Shown here: positions 15,729 to 24,684 of the stretch, in pieces | Layout: each line of letters begins with the position of its first letter | How positions within the stretch are numbered: position 1 is the first letter of the stretch | Assembly (NCBI GenBank): GCA_946402945.1 | Contig: CAMIYB010000007.1 | Coordinates: 1 to 50,210, forward strand | Length of the DNA stretch: 50,210 bases | Source of the DNA: an uncultured Bacteroidales bacterium | Lineage (GTDB): Bacteria; Bacteroidota; Bacteroidia; Bacteroidales; UBA932 | Direction: 5' to 3' | Program-made: the position numbers and the translations under genes | Notes under the pieces: model-generated | The model's input: the letters and a program-made list of their open reading frames with translations, nothing else | What the model was told of the DNA's origin: nothing | Database searches by the model: none

Positions 15729-16680
15729 TTAGCGCAGCAGACGGAGCGTATTGTCTTTCTGGTAGATTACGCGGCGGATGCCCTGGTTGACCAGGCCGCC
15801 GTCTTCGCTTTCCTCGGCGAAATGGAAATCGGACTGGAGCAGGCGTTCCGGGTCACGGGTGGCCAGGGCGCGGGTCCAGCGGTTGCCGAACTGATAGACC
15901 GAACGGATGAAGAAGGACGCGACGTCGTAGCCCTGGAAGGAGAACTGCGTGGGCTCCGTGTTGTAGAGGGCACGGTAGGCCAGCAGGAAGCGGCGTACGC
16001 GCGGGTCGTCATAGTCGATGTGGTAGGAGAGGGCCGCGTGCATCGAGAGTTGGTGGAGGTTCTCCACTTCAATCGTGCTGAAGGAACGGATGCGGGCGGC
16101 GCTGTAGAGGATGACGTTCTGCTTGCGGTGCAGCAGCAGGCCCAGGTTGCGGACCACGTCGTGGACGAAGGCCTCGCTGTCGGATGTGACGATGATGCGG
16201 TTGCAGCCCGTCCCGGAGAGCGAGAGCAGGGAATTCAGCACGTTGCGGCCTTCCAGGATGCTGTAACTGAAGGAAGAGTGGCTCACGCCGTATTCTGTCA
16301 ACAGGGAGTCGGTCAGTGCGGTCATCCCGGTATTTTTCGCCCCCTTTTCCGAAACGAGGATCACCTTGTCGCCCGGGGCGTTGTCCTCCTTGATCCAGCG
16401 GACCAGTTCTTCGTACTGGGCGTCATGGGGCGCCGGGGCATGGATGATGGAGGAATGATCGGCGGCAAGGACGACGGCGCGGGGATCCAGCGGGGAGATG
16501 ATGGGCGTGCCGGGAGCGTTGATCTCCAGCACTTTGCGAAGGTCGGGAACGGACACGGGACCGATCACCAGGTCGCTTTCGCGGAGGCGTTCCGCGGTCA
16601 GGGGCATCGCCCCGCCCGACATGTCATAGACGCTCAGGTCGGTGCTGATGCCTTCCTGGCCCAGGTCGCGGACGGCCAGC
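15729..16680 (-). pseudogene. Truncated duplicate (3' part) of the LysM/periplasmic-binding gene
   Basis: 952 bases repeat the 3' end of the intact gene at 24685-26346 with no indels. About 845 bases next to the break are identical as far as I can compare; roughly ten substitutions fall in the last ~105 bases, changing only SE to GQ and Arg to Lys in the protein. The coding frame loses its N-terminal signal, both LysM domains and the start of the binding domain at 16680, where the sequence switches to an AGE-family gene. The first Met in the retained part would give 297 residues without a signal, so it is probably non-functional. Confidence 0.9.
15729..16680. repeat. 952-bp direct repeat, left copy
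   Basis: Constant offset of 8,956 bases to the right copy at 24685-25636. The left copy joins recN on its left and foreign glycosidase DNA on its right. The shared sequence ends sharply after GCGGACGGCCAGC. Confidence 0.9.
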
Positions 16681-17175
16681 CTTATAGACTGCTTCGAAGG
16701 CCGCCGCGTAAATCCCGGTCATGACCTGGAAGCCCTCTGGTTCATGATTAACCTGGGCCTGCGGCTGAATAGGCAGGATATCATAGACAAGAGCATGGAG
16801 ATAGCCCTACGCGTCATAGACTATGGCTGGGACAGGCAATATGGCGGAATCTTCTACTTCATGGACCGCAAGGGCTATCCCACCCAGGAGCTGGAGTGGG
16901 ACCAGAAGCTATGGTGGGTGCATATAGAAAGCGCAATATGCATGATAAAGGGCTACCAGCTCACGGGTAACGAAAAGGCCCTGGAGTGGTTCCTTAAGCT
17001 GGACGATTACCTGTGGACCAGATTCAAGGATCCCGAGTACCCGGAGTGGTTCGGCTATCTGAACCGCCGTGGGGAAGTGCTTCTGCCGCTTAAGGGCGGC
17101 AAGTGGAAAGGCTGTTTCCACGTGCCCAGAGGACTCTATCAGATAAGTACCATCCTGGAGCAGATAGCCCGATAG
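16681..17175 (+). pseudogene. 5'-truncated AGE-family (N-acylglucosamine 2-epimerase) gene
   Basis: 164 codons match the C-terminal part of AGE/cellobiose-2-epimerase enzymes: FEGRRVNPGHDLEALWF (the conserved NPGH motif with its catalytic-region His), YGWDRQYGGIFYF, WDQKLWWVHIESA and GKWKGCFHVPRGLY. Family members have about 390-420 residues, so more than half the protein is missing. The break is at the LysM-duplicate junction; an ATG at 16642 inside antisense LysM DNA creates a chimeric frame that is probably meaningless. Many Ile codons are ATA, unlike flanking genes. The mutarotase-like gene starts 4 bases after the stop, so this was an operon member. Confidence 0.85.
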
Positions 17176-17179
17176 AGCC

Positions 17180-17980
17180 ATGGAGCTGAGAGTTCATCTG
17201 CCATGGGACGGCTTTTACCGGGGCACCCGCTTTGACAGGAGCGGCATCTTCCGATCTCTGATTCATCGTGGGCAGGAACTCTGCGGTCCCTGGTTCATGC
17301 GTTATGACCCTTATATGCATGACGCCGTCCAGGGACCGGCCGAGGAGTTCTCTCCCATGGAAATGGATGACGTGTGGCTGAAGCCAGGCGTGGGGCTTCT
17401 CCGTAAGGACGGGCAGCCCTATGACCGTTTCAAACTGTATGAGGTTGTCAGTCCCGGCGTCTGGGAGGTGGACGGACTGCATTTTTGGCATAGGCTGGAG
17501 GGCTACTACGACTATATAAAAGAAATTGTAATTACCGGGGAAAACAGTTTTGAGATTCGCCATTCTCTTCATACCTTTGTAAGTATGAGGGGGGACGTGT
17601 ACAACCATAACTTTTTTACCATGGGGAAGATGGCCGTGACGCCGTCGCGTGTCATAGGCTTTCCTTTTTCCCCGGAAGGTGACTGGCGGACAGAATATGA
17701 TTCCGTTGGCTTCACTTCCGGCGGCATCCGTTTTTCCCGCGCGTTGAAGGAAGGCGAAACCGTCTATACGGGAAATATCCACGAAGCCGGAAAAGAGGGA
17801 ATGCCCTATGCGATGAGTTTGAGCGAAGGGTCTTTGTCGGTGCAGATCAAAGGAGACGTCCCCGTAACCAGGACAGTGCTGTGGGCCAATCACCGCATAG
17901 CCTGCCTGGAACCTTATAACAGGATTGACCTGTCTCCCGGAGATACTTTCAATTGGAATATAGAATACACACTGTTATGA
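17180..17980 (+). CDS. Galactose-mutarotase-like protein (aldose-epimerase fold)
   Basis: A 266-residue protein without a signal peptide. The pattern resembles the galactose mutarotase-like superfamily: long beta strands, FEIRHSLHTFVSMRGDVYNHN in the middle and a C-terminal EPYNRIDLSPGDTFNWNIEYTL, a typical terminal strand pair. I infer a sugar-binding or sugar-epimerising role in the cytoplasm; catalytic residues cannot be assigned with confidence. It lies between the AGE remnant and the GH3 gene, whose ATG overlaps its stop (ATGA), so it belongs to the same operon. Alternative: a non-catalytic carbohydrate-binding member of the fold. Confidence 0.6.
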   Translation: MELRVHLPWDGFYRGTRFDRSGIFRSLIHRGQELCGPWFMRYDPYMHDAVQGPAEEFSPMEMDDVWLKPGVGLLRKDGQPYDRFKLYEVVSPGVWEVDGLHFWHRLEGYYDYIKEIVITGENSFEIRHSLHTFVSMRGDVYNHNFFTMGKMAVTPSRVIGFPFSPEGDWRTEYDSVGFTSGGIRFSRALKEGETVYTGNIHEAGKEGMPYAMSLSEGSLSVQIKGDVPVTRTVLWANHRIACLEPYNRIDLSPGDTFNWNIEYTLL

Positions 17981-20199
17981 AATCCAGTTCCATGTTTATT
18001 GCCCTTGTGGCATTTACTGTGGGCACCTGCACGCCCAAGCAGGAGATTCCCGTTTATCTGAATTCTTCCAAGCCCCTGGAAGAGCGCGTTACCGACGCCC
18101 TTTCCCGTATGACTCTGGAGGAAAAAGTGGCCATGACACATGCTCAGTCCAAGTTTTCCAGTCCCGGCGTACCGCGTCTTGGAATACCTGAAATATGGCA
18201 TACCGACGGCCCGCACGGCATCCGTCCGGAAGTGTTGTGGGACGAATGGGACCAGGCCGGCTGGACAAACGACTCCTGTACGGCTTTTCCCGCACTGGTG
18301 AACCTGGCCGCCACCTGGGACAGGGATCTGGCACGCCTGTACGGTGACTGCATAGGTGCCGAAGCTCGTTACCGCAAGAAGGATATCCTGCTGGGCCCCG
18401 GCATCAATATGGGACGTACGCCCCTGAATGGCCGCACCTTTGAATATATGGGAGAAGACCCGTATCTGGCCGGAGAACTGGTGGTTCCATATGTAAAGGG
18501 TGTCCAGTCAAACGGCGTGGCTGCCTGCGTGAAACATTTCGCGGTGAATAACCAGGAGGTACGCCGAACGGCTACCAGTTCCAACCTGGACGACCGCACA
18601 CTCTACGAGATTTACCTGCCCGCTTTCAAAAAGGCGGTGCAGGAAGGCGGCGCCTGGGCCATCATGGGTTCCTACAACTTGTACAATGGCCAGTTCAACT
18701 GTCACAACAAACGGCTCCTGTGCGATATTCTAAAGGGTGAATGGGGTTTTGACGGCGTGGTCATAAGTGACTGGGGCGGCTGCCGTGACGACGACGAGGC
18801 AATCACCAATGGCCTGGATATAGAGATGGGCACTTGGACCAATGGTTTGAGAGGAGCCGCATCGGACAGTTACGCCAACTATCATCTTGCCAGGCCTTAT
18901 CTGGAGCGCCTTAGGGACGGTCGGGCTACCGAGGAGCAGCTGGATGACAAGGCCAGCCGTATCCTTAGGACCATTTTCCGTACTTCCATGGGCCCCGAAC
19001 AGCATTTTGGCAGCTTTTCTTCTCCGGAGCATTATGCTGCGGCACGCAAGATTGCCGCTGACGGTATTGTGCTGCTGAAAAACGACGGCGTCCTGCCCCT
19101 GTGCCCTCACCAGGGTGCCAGAATCCTTGTGGTAGGCGAAAACGCCTATAAGATGATGGTTGTGGGAGGCGGTTCCTCCAACCTTAAAACCAAGTATGAG
19201 GTAATCCCGCTGGATGCCCTTCACGAAGCCTTTGACGGAAAGGCCGATGTGGTGTGGGAACGTGGTTACGTTGGTGATACCACGACGGTTTACAATAAGG
19301 TAGTCACAGGTCAGGACCTTCGTGACGGCCGTACGCCTTCGCAGCTGCTGGCCGATGCCGTAGCCGCCGCCAGGGATGCCGACTATGTGCTGTATATCGG
19401 AGGCCTTAACAAGAGCAAGAAACAGGACAACGAAGGCACCGACCGTGAGGACATCGTGCTCCCGTATGGCCAGGATGCCCTGATTGAAGCCCTGGCAGCC
19501 GTTGCCAGGAAGATGGTCGTGGTGAACATTTCCGGTTCTCCCGTTGCCATGCCATGGGCACAGCAGGTGAGCGCCATCGTGCAGTCCTGGTACGGAGGTT
19601 CAGAGAGCGGGCATGCCCTCGTGGACGTTCTTACCGGCGCGGTGAACCCTTCCGGCAAGTTGCCCTTCACCATGCCGCTGCGCCTTTCCGACGGGCCGCT
19701 TAAGACCCCTCGCCAGTACCCCGGCATTCAGGAAGAAGGCAAGAAGTGGTGGCAGGAGTATTACGATGAGGGCGTTTTCATCGGCTACCGCTGGTATGAT
19801 ACCCAGGGGATTGCTGTCCAGTATCCTTTTGGACACGGTCTCAGTTATACCTCTTTTGAACTTGCCGACGCTTCCGTAAAACGCTCCGGCAAGCAGTGGA
19901 CGGTTTCCGCTACGCTTGCCAATACTGGCGAAGTGCCCGGTGCCGAGGTGGTGCAGCTTTACGTCTCCGACACAGAGGCATCCGTCGCACGTCCCGCCAA
20001 GGAACTCAAGGGATTTGAGAAGGTGTATTTGAACCCCGGGGAGAAGCGTCGCGTACAATTGACCCTGGGCCTGGATGATTTGAGCTGGTTTAATGCCGAT
20101 GCACATGAGTGGGTGGCCGAACCCGGTGAATTCCACGCCCTGATTGGCTTCTCTTCTGCCGACATCCGTGCCGATATTCCGTTCCGCTATGAAAAGTAA
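17977..20199 (+). CDS. Glycoside hydrolase family 3 (beta-glycosidase), secreted lipoprotein
   Basis: A 740-residue exo-acting glycosidase. The signal ends VGTC, so Cys18 may be lipidated. The GH3 N-terminal TIM barrel has HTDGPHGI near 75, KHFAVNNQE near 187 and the nucleophile Asp265 in VVISDWGG. The C-terminal alpha/beta sandwich follows (GSSNLKTKYEVIPL, YIGGLNKSKKQDNEGTDRE), then a fibronectin-III-like domain (SYTSFELADASV to the end). GH3 enzymes from gut Bacteroidales remove beta-linked glucose, xylose or N-acetylglucosamine; the specificity is not readable here. The ATG overlaps the previous stop, and the GH127-like gene starts 11 bases before its end. Confidence 0.92.
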   Translation: MKSSSMFIALVAFTVGTCTPKQEIPVYLNSSKPLEERVTDALSRMTLEEKVAMTHAQSKFSSPGVPRLGIPEIWHTDGPHGIRPEVLWDEWDQAGWTNDSCTAFPALVNLAATWDRDLARLYGDCIGAEARYRKKDILLGPGINMGRTPLNGRTFEYMGEDPYLAGELVVPYVKGVQSNGVAACVKHFAVNNQEVRRTATSSNLDDRTLYEIYLPAFKKAVQEGGAWAIMGSYNLYNGQFNCHNKRLLCDILKGEWGFDGVVISDWGGCRDDDEAITNGLDIEMGTWTNGLRGAASDSYANYHLARPYLERLRDGRATEEQLDDKASRILRTIFRTSMGPEQHFGSFSSPEHYAAARKIAADGIVLLKNDGVLPLCPHQGARILVVGENAYKMMVVGGGSSNLKTKYEVIPLDALHEAFDGKADVVWERGYVGDTTTVYNKVVTGQDLRDGRTPSQLLADAVAAARDADYVLYIGGLNKSKKQDNEGTDREDIVLPYGQDALIEALAAVARKMVVVNISGSPVAMPWAQQVSAIVQSWYGGSESGHALVDVLTGAVNPSGKLPFTMPLRLSDGPLKTPRQYPGIQEEGKKWWQEYYDEGVFIGYRWYDTQGIAVQYPFGHGLSYTSFELADASVKRSGKQWTVSATLANTGEVPGAEVVQLYVSDTEASVARPAKELKGFEKVYLNPGEKRRVQLTLGLDDLSWFNADAHEWVAEPGEFHALIGFSSADIRADIPFRYEK

Positions 20200-22171
20200 G
20201 GTATTGCTGCTTCTTTTGCTGCTGTGCGGGGGAGTTTCCTTCGCACAGGGATTCCGGGAACTGCCGCTTGGCAGCATCCGGCCAGAAGGGTGGCTGAGGG
20301 AGCAGTTGCAGAGGCAGGCCGATGGTCTCACCGGCCATCTGGACGAGGTATATCCCCAGGTGATGGGCCCTTCCAACGCCTGGCTTGGCGGGGATGGTGA
20401 CGCCTGGGAGCGCGGGCCTTATTGGATAGATGGTCTGCTGCCCCTCTCATATATCCTCTCTGATGAGCAATTGAAAGAAAAGAGCGGCAAATGGGTTAAT
20501 GCCATAATGGATTCACAGCAGCCCGACGGCTACCTGGGACCTACGGAGGACCATCCCTTTGTTTATGGTCTTCAGCGCGGTAAAACCCATGACTGGTGGC
20601 CCAAGATGGTAGCGCTGAAAATCCTGAAACAGTACTATATGGCAACGGAAAATCCCCGTGTCATAGACTGTCTCCTTACATATTTCCGGTATCAGGCGGC
20701 GCATCTGGAAGAAACCCCGCTGGACCATTGGTCGGACTGGGGCAAATGGCGCGGGGCCGACAACTTGGACGTGGTTTATTGGCTTTATTCGCTTACCGGA
20801 GAGTCTTTTCTTAAGGAGCTTGCCGGGCTCATTCACAGTCAGACAACGGACTGGACGTCGCTGTTTTGGGACGGTGACATATTCTCTGAGCAGGGGAGTG
20901 TCCACTGCGTCAATCTGGCGCAGGGGTTCAAGGCTCCTCTGGTTTGGTGGCAGTTTTCCCGGGATGAGCGTGACAGGGAGGCCGCTTTCAAAGCCGCCGA
21001 AACAATCCGGCATACCGTGGGTATTCCCAACGGCCTTTGGGCCGGAGATGAAATGCTCCACTGGGGATCCCCCAATCGTGGCAGCGAACTTTGCACGGCC
21101 GTGGAAATGATGTTCTCGCTGGAAACCATGTTGCGCATCAGCGGGGATGTCCGCTGGGCCGACTGGCTGGAGCGCATTGCCTACAATGCCCTTCCTTCGC
21201 AAATTAAAGACGATTTTTCCGCCAAGCAGTATTATCAGCAGACAAACCAGATTTCCTGTTCACGCAGCTGGCGGCCTTTTTCTACGCCGCATGACGATAC
21301 GGACGTGCTGTTCGGCACTCTGAACGGTTATCCCTGCTGCCTGTCCAACATGCATCAGGGCTGGCCCAAGTTCACTCAGAATCTATGGTACGCTACAGGT
21401 GACGGAGGTCTGGCGGCTCTCGTATATGCACCTTCTTCCGTTACGGCAAGTGTTTCCGGAGGAAGGCAGGTGCGCATAACGGAGACTACGGATTATCCCT
21501 TCCGGGAGACGGTCTCTTTCAAGATTGACTTCCCTGGGAAAAGGAGGGGGAAGGCTGTTTTCCCTCTGCAATTACGCGTACCCCAATGGTGTGATTCTCC
21601 CCGGCTGGAAGTGAATGGAGAAGATGTGGAAGTGGTGGCCGAAAATGGTATCATGACTCTGGAGCGGGAGTGGAAATCCGGTGACACTGTCGTTCTGCAT
21701 CTTCCCATGCAGTTACGGGCAGAGGAAGGATATGACAGGGCCTGGTCCTTTGTCCGCGGGCCGCTGGTCTATGCGCTAAGGATGGAAGAGAACTGGAACT
21801 GGCTTTCTTTCAGTGGGCGCGATCGCTATTATGGAGGCGGCGCATGGGAGGTGACATCCTCTTCGCCCTGGAACTACTGCATTATCCGGGATGTTTTTGA
21901 GGCTGAATCCTGCCCGGTTACGGAGCATCCGGTGGCGGGCTATCCCTGGAATACGGAATCCGCTCCCGTGAGTATCCGGGTACCGGCCCGCGAACTCCCG
22001 CACTGGCAGGCCTACAACGGCTGTCCCGGAGACGTGGCCTATTGGACGGAAGATGGGGACGATACGGGGAAAGAGTGTGAGATTGAACTCATTCCTTATG
22101 GATGTACCACCCTTCGCATTGTGGCGTTTCCTACCAGGATTATCCCCTGGGACCGTTCATTCAGGGATTAA
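20189..22171 (+). CDS. GH127-like (DUF1680) glycosidase, secreted
   Basis: A 660-residue protein with signal MKSKVLLLLLLLCGGVSFAQ. The sequence follows the GH127/DUF1680 alpha/alpha-toroid pattern: SDEQLKEKSGKWVNAIMDSQ, PDGYLGP and then a GDE motif at 286-288. Glu300 and Cys302 (SELC) and Cys383-Cys384 (YPCC) line up with the zinc-bound Glu-x-Cys and Cys-Cys of beta-L-arabinofuranosidase HypBA1, where a Cys is the nucleophile. An exo-beta-L-arabinofuranosidase or related activity is inferred; GH146 and other DUF1680 relatives are alternatives. The start was set at the signal peptide, giving an 11-base overlap with the GH3 gene. Confidence 0.88.
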   Translation: MKSKVLLLLLLLCGGVSFAQGFRELPLGSIRPEGWLREQLQRQADGLTGHLDEVYPQVMGPSNAWLGGDGDAWERGPYWIDGLLPLSYILSDEQLKEKSGKWVNAIMDSQQPDGYLGPTEDHPFVYGLQRGKTHDWWPKMVALKILKQYYMATENPRVIDCLLTYFRYQAAHLEETPLDHWSDWGKWRGADNLDVVYWLYSLTGESFLKELAGLIHSQTTDWTSLFWDGDIFSEQGSVHCVNLAQGFKAPLVWWQFSRDERDREAAFKAAETIRHTVGIPNGLWAGDEMLHWGSPNRGSELCTAVEMMFSLETMLRISGDVRWADWLERIAYNALPSQIKDDFSAKQYYQQTNQISCSRSWRPFSTPHDDTDVLFGTLNGYPCCLSNMHQGWPKFTQNLWYATGDGGLAALVYAPSSVTASVSGGRQVRITETTDYPFRETVSFKIDFPGKRRGKAVFPLQLRVPQWCDSPRLEVNGEDVEVVAENGIMTLEREWKSGDTVVLHLPMQLRAEEGYDRAWSFVRGPLVYALRMEENWNWLSFSGRDRYYGGGAWEVTSSSPWNYCIIRDVFEAESCPVTEHPVAGYPWNTESAPVSIRVPARELPHWQAYNGCPGDVAYWTEDGDDTGKECEIELIPYGCTTLRIVAFPTRIIPWDRSFRD

Positions 22172-22189
22172 TTTTAAAGCTGTAACCCT

Positions 22190-24655
22190 ATGAAAAAACT
22201 AATCCTTCTTACATTGCTGTTTGCGACTGCTTCTGCACTGGCCGGCCCTCTTGACAACTGGACGCTGCAGCGCCAGGGACAGAAAGAGTCTTTTGCGGTA
22301 AAGGTGCCCTGTACGGTGGCCGGAGCGCTGAATGAGGCCGGGTTCTTTGGCCCTGATGTGCTGACCCAGGACCGTTACAAGGCCCTTGCCAAGAGTATCT
22401 TTGACGACCCCTGGGTGTTCACTACCCAGTTCAAGGCAACCAGGGGCCTGCGTCATGTGCTTCGTTTCGAGGGGCTTGACTATTATGCCGACATTGAACT
22501 GAACGGCAGCCTAATAGCTTCCCGTGACACTACGTTTGGCGCTTACAGCGTGCGGGAAATAGACATCACAGCCTTTGTCAGGAGCAGGAACACACTCAAG
22601 GTAACTCTGAGACGCGCCCGTGAGGGAGACCTTAACGCCGGCTATGTGGACTGGAATCCCCGTCCCGTGGACGAGAGCATGGGCATCATCCGCCCCGTTG
22701 TCCTCATTTCCACGCCGGACGTGCAGGTGCAGGACGTGTTTGTGAAGCCTTTGATAGATGCCGGGGACTTGTCCAGGGCTCAGTTCGAAGCGCAGGTTAC
22801 CCTGGTGAACCGCGGAGCCAGGGCTGTGGAAGGCACTGTGAAAGGCAGTTATGAGGGCGGCTCTTTCTCCGTTCCCGTGAAACTGGACGCCGGTGAAACC
22901 CGGCAGATAATTGTTACGGAGGAAGTCGCTAATCCCCGCATCTGGTGGACGGCCGAACTTGGAAAACCGGAGCTGTATCACCTGGATGTGTCATTCTGCA
23001 AGGGCAAAAAGGTGTCCCACAGTGCAGGGGTTACCTTCGGCCTTCGCAGCATTGAAAGTGAGATAACCCCGCAGGGACATCGTCAGTTTATTCTGAATGG
23101 CAAAAAGGTGCTGATAAAGAGCGCAGGCTGGACAGACGATATCTTCATGCAGGACACCGCGGAGAGCCTGGAAGCCCAGGTGAAGATGGTGGCCGATATG
23201 GGGCTTAACAGCATACGCTTTGAGAATATCTGGGGCAAGGACCAAACCATTTACGACCTTTGTGACCGCTATGGCCTGATGGCCCTTGTGGGATTCAGCT
23301 GCCAGTGGGAATGGAAGAACTATTGCGGCTTGCCGGAGGTTAAACGCTATGGCTGCATAAATGACCCCGAGTCGGAAGCCCTCGCGGTGCGCTATTTCCA
23401 CGACCAGGTGGTATGGCTGAGGAATCACCCCAGCGTTATCGGCTGGCTAAGCGGCAGCGACTGCATGCCCAATCCGGGACTGGAGAAGCAGTACCTGGCA
23501 CTGTTTGCCAAGCTGGATTACAGACCTTATATCTGTTCTGCCAGCGGGCTGCGCAGTCTGGCCGGCCCGTCCGGAATGAAAATGATGGGGCCTTATGAGT
23601 ACGTGGGGCCGGACTACTGGTGGTTGGACAATCGCCGGGGCGGCAATTACGGTTTCAATACGGAAACAAGTCCCGGCCTGCAAATGCCGCAGCTGGAATC
23701 TTTGCGTCGCATTGTGGGGGGAAAAGACCTGTGGCCGGTTGGTCCGGTTTGGGACTACCACTGTACGGCCTCCTCTTCCGCTATGAACAGCACCCGATTC
23801 CTGGAGAACGCCATGACGCAAATGTACGGCCAAATTGAGGGACTGGAGGACTGGATACGAAAGGCCCACGCCATGGATTACAACGCCACGCGCTCCATGT
23901 ACGAGGCTTTCCGCTGCAATGTTCCGGAGGCTACCGGCATCGTTCAGTGGATGCTCAACAGCGCCTGGCCGTCCCTGTACTGGCAACTGTATGACTGGTA
24001 CGGCATTCCCACCGCAGGTTACTACGGCGTGAAGGCTGCCAACGCACCTGTCCAGGCCGTGTTTAATTATGAAGACAGCAGCGTATGGCTGGTGAATGAC
24101 GGCGTCCCTGCCGGGGAGTATGAGGTCCGTATCCGCGTGTATGACCGTAACAGCCAGCTTGTGCGTGACGATATCGCCTGCGTAACTTCCCGTCCCCGTG
24201 ACCCCTGGAAGGTGTTCAGCGGAATAGAAGGTCCCTGCTTTGTGGCTTTGGATGTGACGGGAGAGGGATACGGCGCTTCCAACTTCTACTGCATTCCCGC
24301 CGGGGTCAACCGCTACAAATGGCACGAGGCCGACTGGTGGGGCATCCCCATTGACGAGTATGCCGACATGCGCTTTGTCTCCGGTCTTCCCCAGGCTGTG
24401 CTGGATATTGACGTGAAGCAGGTGGAAGGCGGCTACTACGTGACGCTGGAAAACAAGTCCGACGTGATTGCCTATCAGAACATCCTCAAGGCTCTGGACT
24501 GCCAGGGACAGCTGATTCCCGGCACGTTCTGGTCCCACAATTTCTTCACTCTTCTTCCCGGCGAATGCCGCACTGTGCACTGCTCCCTTCCCAAGGCCTG
24601 TTCACATGCCTCCATTGGCTTCTCCGGCTGGAACGCTAAAATTAATCTCAAGTAG
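22190..24655 (+). CDS. GH2 enzyme of the exo-beta-D-glucosaminidase-like subfamily
   Basis: An 821-residue secreted enzyme (signal ends ALAG). Domain order is GH2 sugar-binding (about 20-175), Ig-like (180-285), TIM barrel (about 290-640), then Ig-like domains. In the barrel the usual acid/base Asn-Glu is replaced by WLSGSD with Asp424, and the probable nucleophile is Glu492 in GFNTETSPG. An Asp acid/base and a spacing near 70 residues characterise the exo-beta-D-glucosaminidase group (CsxA), so release of glucosamine or a similar sugar is a reasonable inference; mannosidase or glucuronidase activity is not excluded. Last gene of the block, 29 bases before the intact LysM gene's stop. Confidence 0.82.
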   Translation: MKKLILLTLLFATASALAGPLDNWTLQRQGQKESFAVKVPCTVAGALNEAGFFGPDVLTQDRYKALAKSIFDDPWVFTTQFKATRGLRHVLRFEGLDYYADIELNGSLIASRDTTFGAYSVREIDITAFVRSRNTLKVTLRRAREGDLNAGYVDWNPRPVDESMGIIRPVVLISTPDVQVQDVFVKPLIDAGDLSRAQFEAQVTLVNRGARAVEGTVKGSYEGGSFSVPVKLDAGETRQIIVTEEVANPRIWWTAELGKPELYHLDVSFCKGKKVSHSAGVTFGLRSIESEITPQGHRQFILNGKKVLIKSAGWTDDIFMQDTAESLEAQVKMVADMGLNSIRFENIWGKDQTIYDLCDRYGLMALVGFSCQWEWKNYCGLPEVKRYGCINDPESEALAVRYFHDQVVWLRNHPSVIGWLSGSDCMPNPGLEKQYLALFAKLDYRPYICSASGLRSLAGPSGMKMMGPYEYVGPDYWWLDNRRGGNYGFNTETSPGLQMPQLESLRRIVGGKDLWPVGPVWDYHCTASSSAMNSTRFLENAMTQMYGQIEGLEDWIRKAHAMDYNATRSMYEAFRCNVPEATGIVQWMLNSAWPSLYWQLYDWYGIPTAGYYGVKAANAPVQAVFNYEDSSVWLVNDGVPAGEYEVRIRVYDRNSQLVRDDIACVTSRPRDPWKVFSGIEGPCFVALDVTGEGYGASNFYCIPAGVNRYKWHEADWWGIPIDEYADMRFVSGLPQAVLDIDVKQVEGGYYVTLENKSDVIAYQNILKALDCQGQLIPGTFWSHNFFTLLPGECRTVHCSLPKACSHASIGFSGWNAKINLK

Positions 24656-24684
24656 TTGTAATATGAGTATTTCAGTAGAACAGA

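Larger units (their letters stand above)
16681..24684 (+). other. Inserted 8-kb carbohydrate-active gene block
   Basis: All genes point rightward and are tightly packed or overlapping: AGE remnant, mutarotase-like, GH3, GH127-like, GH2-like. The block is bounded on both sides by the 952-bp repeat of the LysM gene. Codon choice differs from the flanks, with more ATA, CTT and TTG. I see no SusC/SusD pair, integrase, transposase or terminal inverted repeat. It reads as a piece of a polysaccharide-use operon whose promoter end is lost. Confidence 0.7.

Noticed and set aside
16642..16680. Start of a real AGE gene at the first ATG
   Set aside because: That ATG lies in antisense LysM DNA; AGE-like sequence begins only after the junction.
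16681..24684. Calling the glycosidase block a polysaccharide utilisation locus
   Set aside because: No SusC/SusD pair or dedicated regulator is present in the block.
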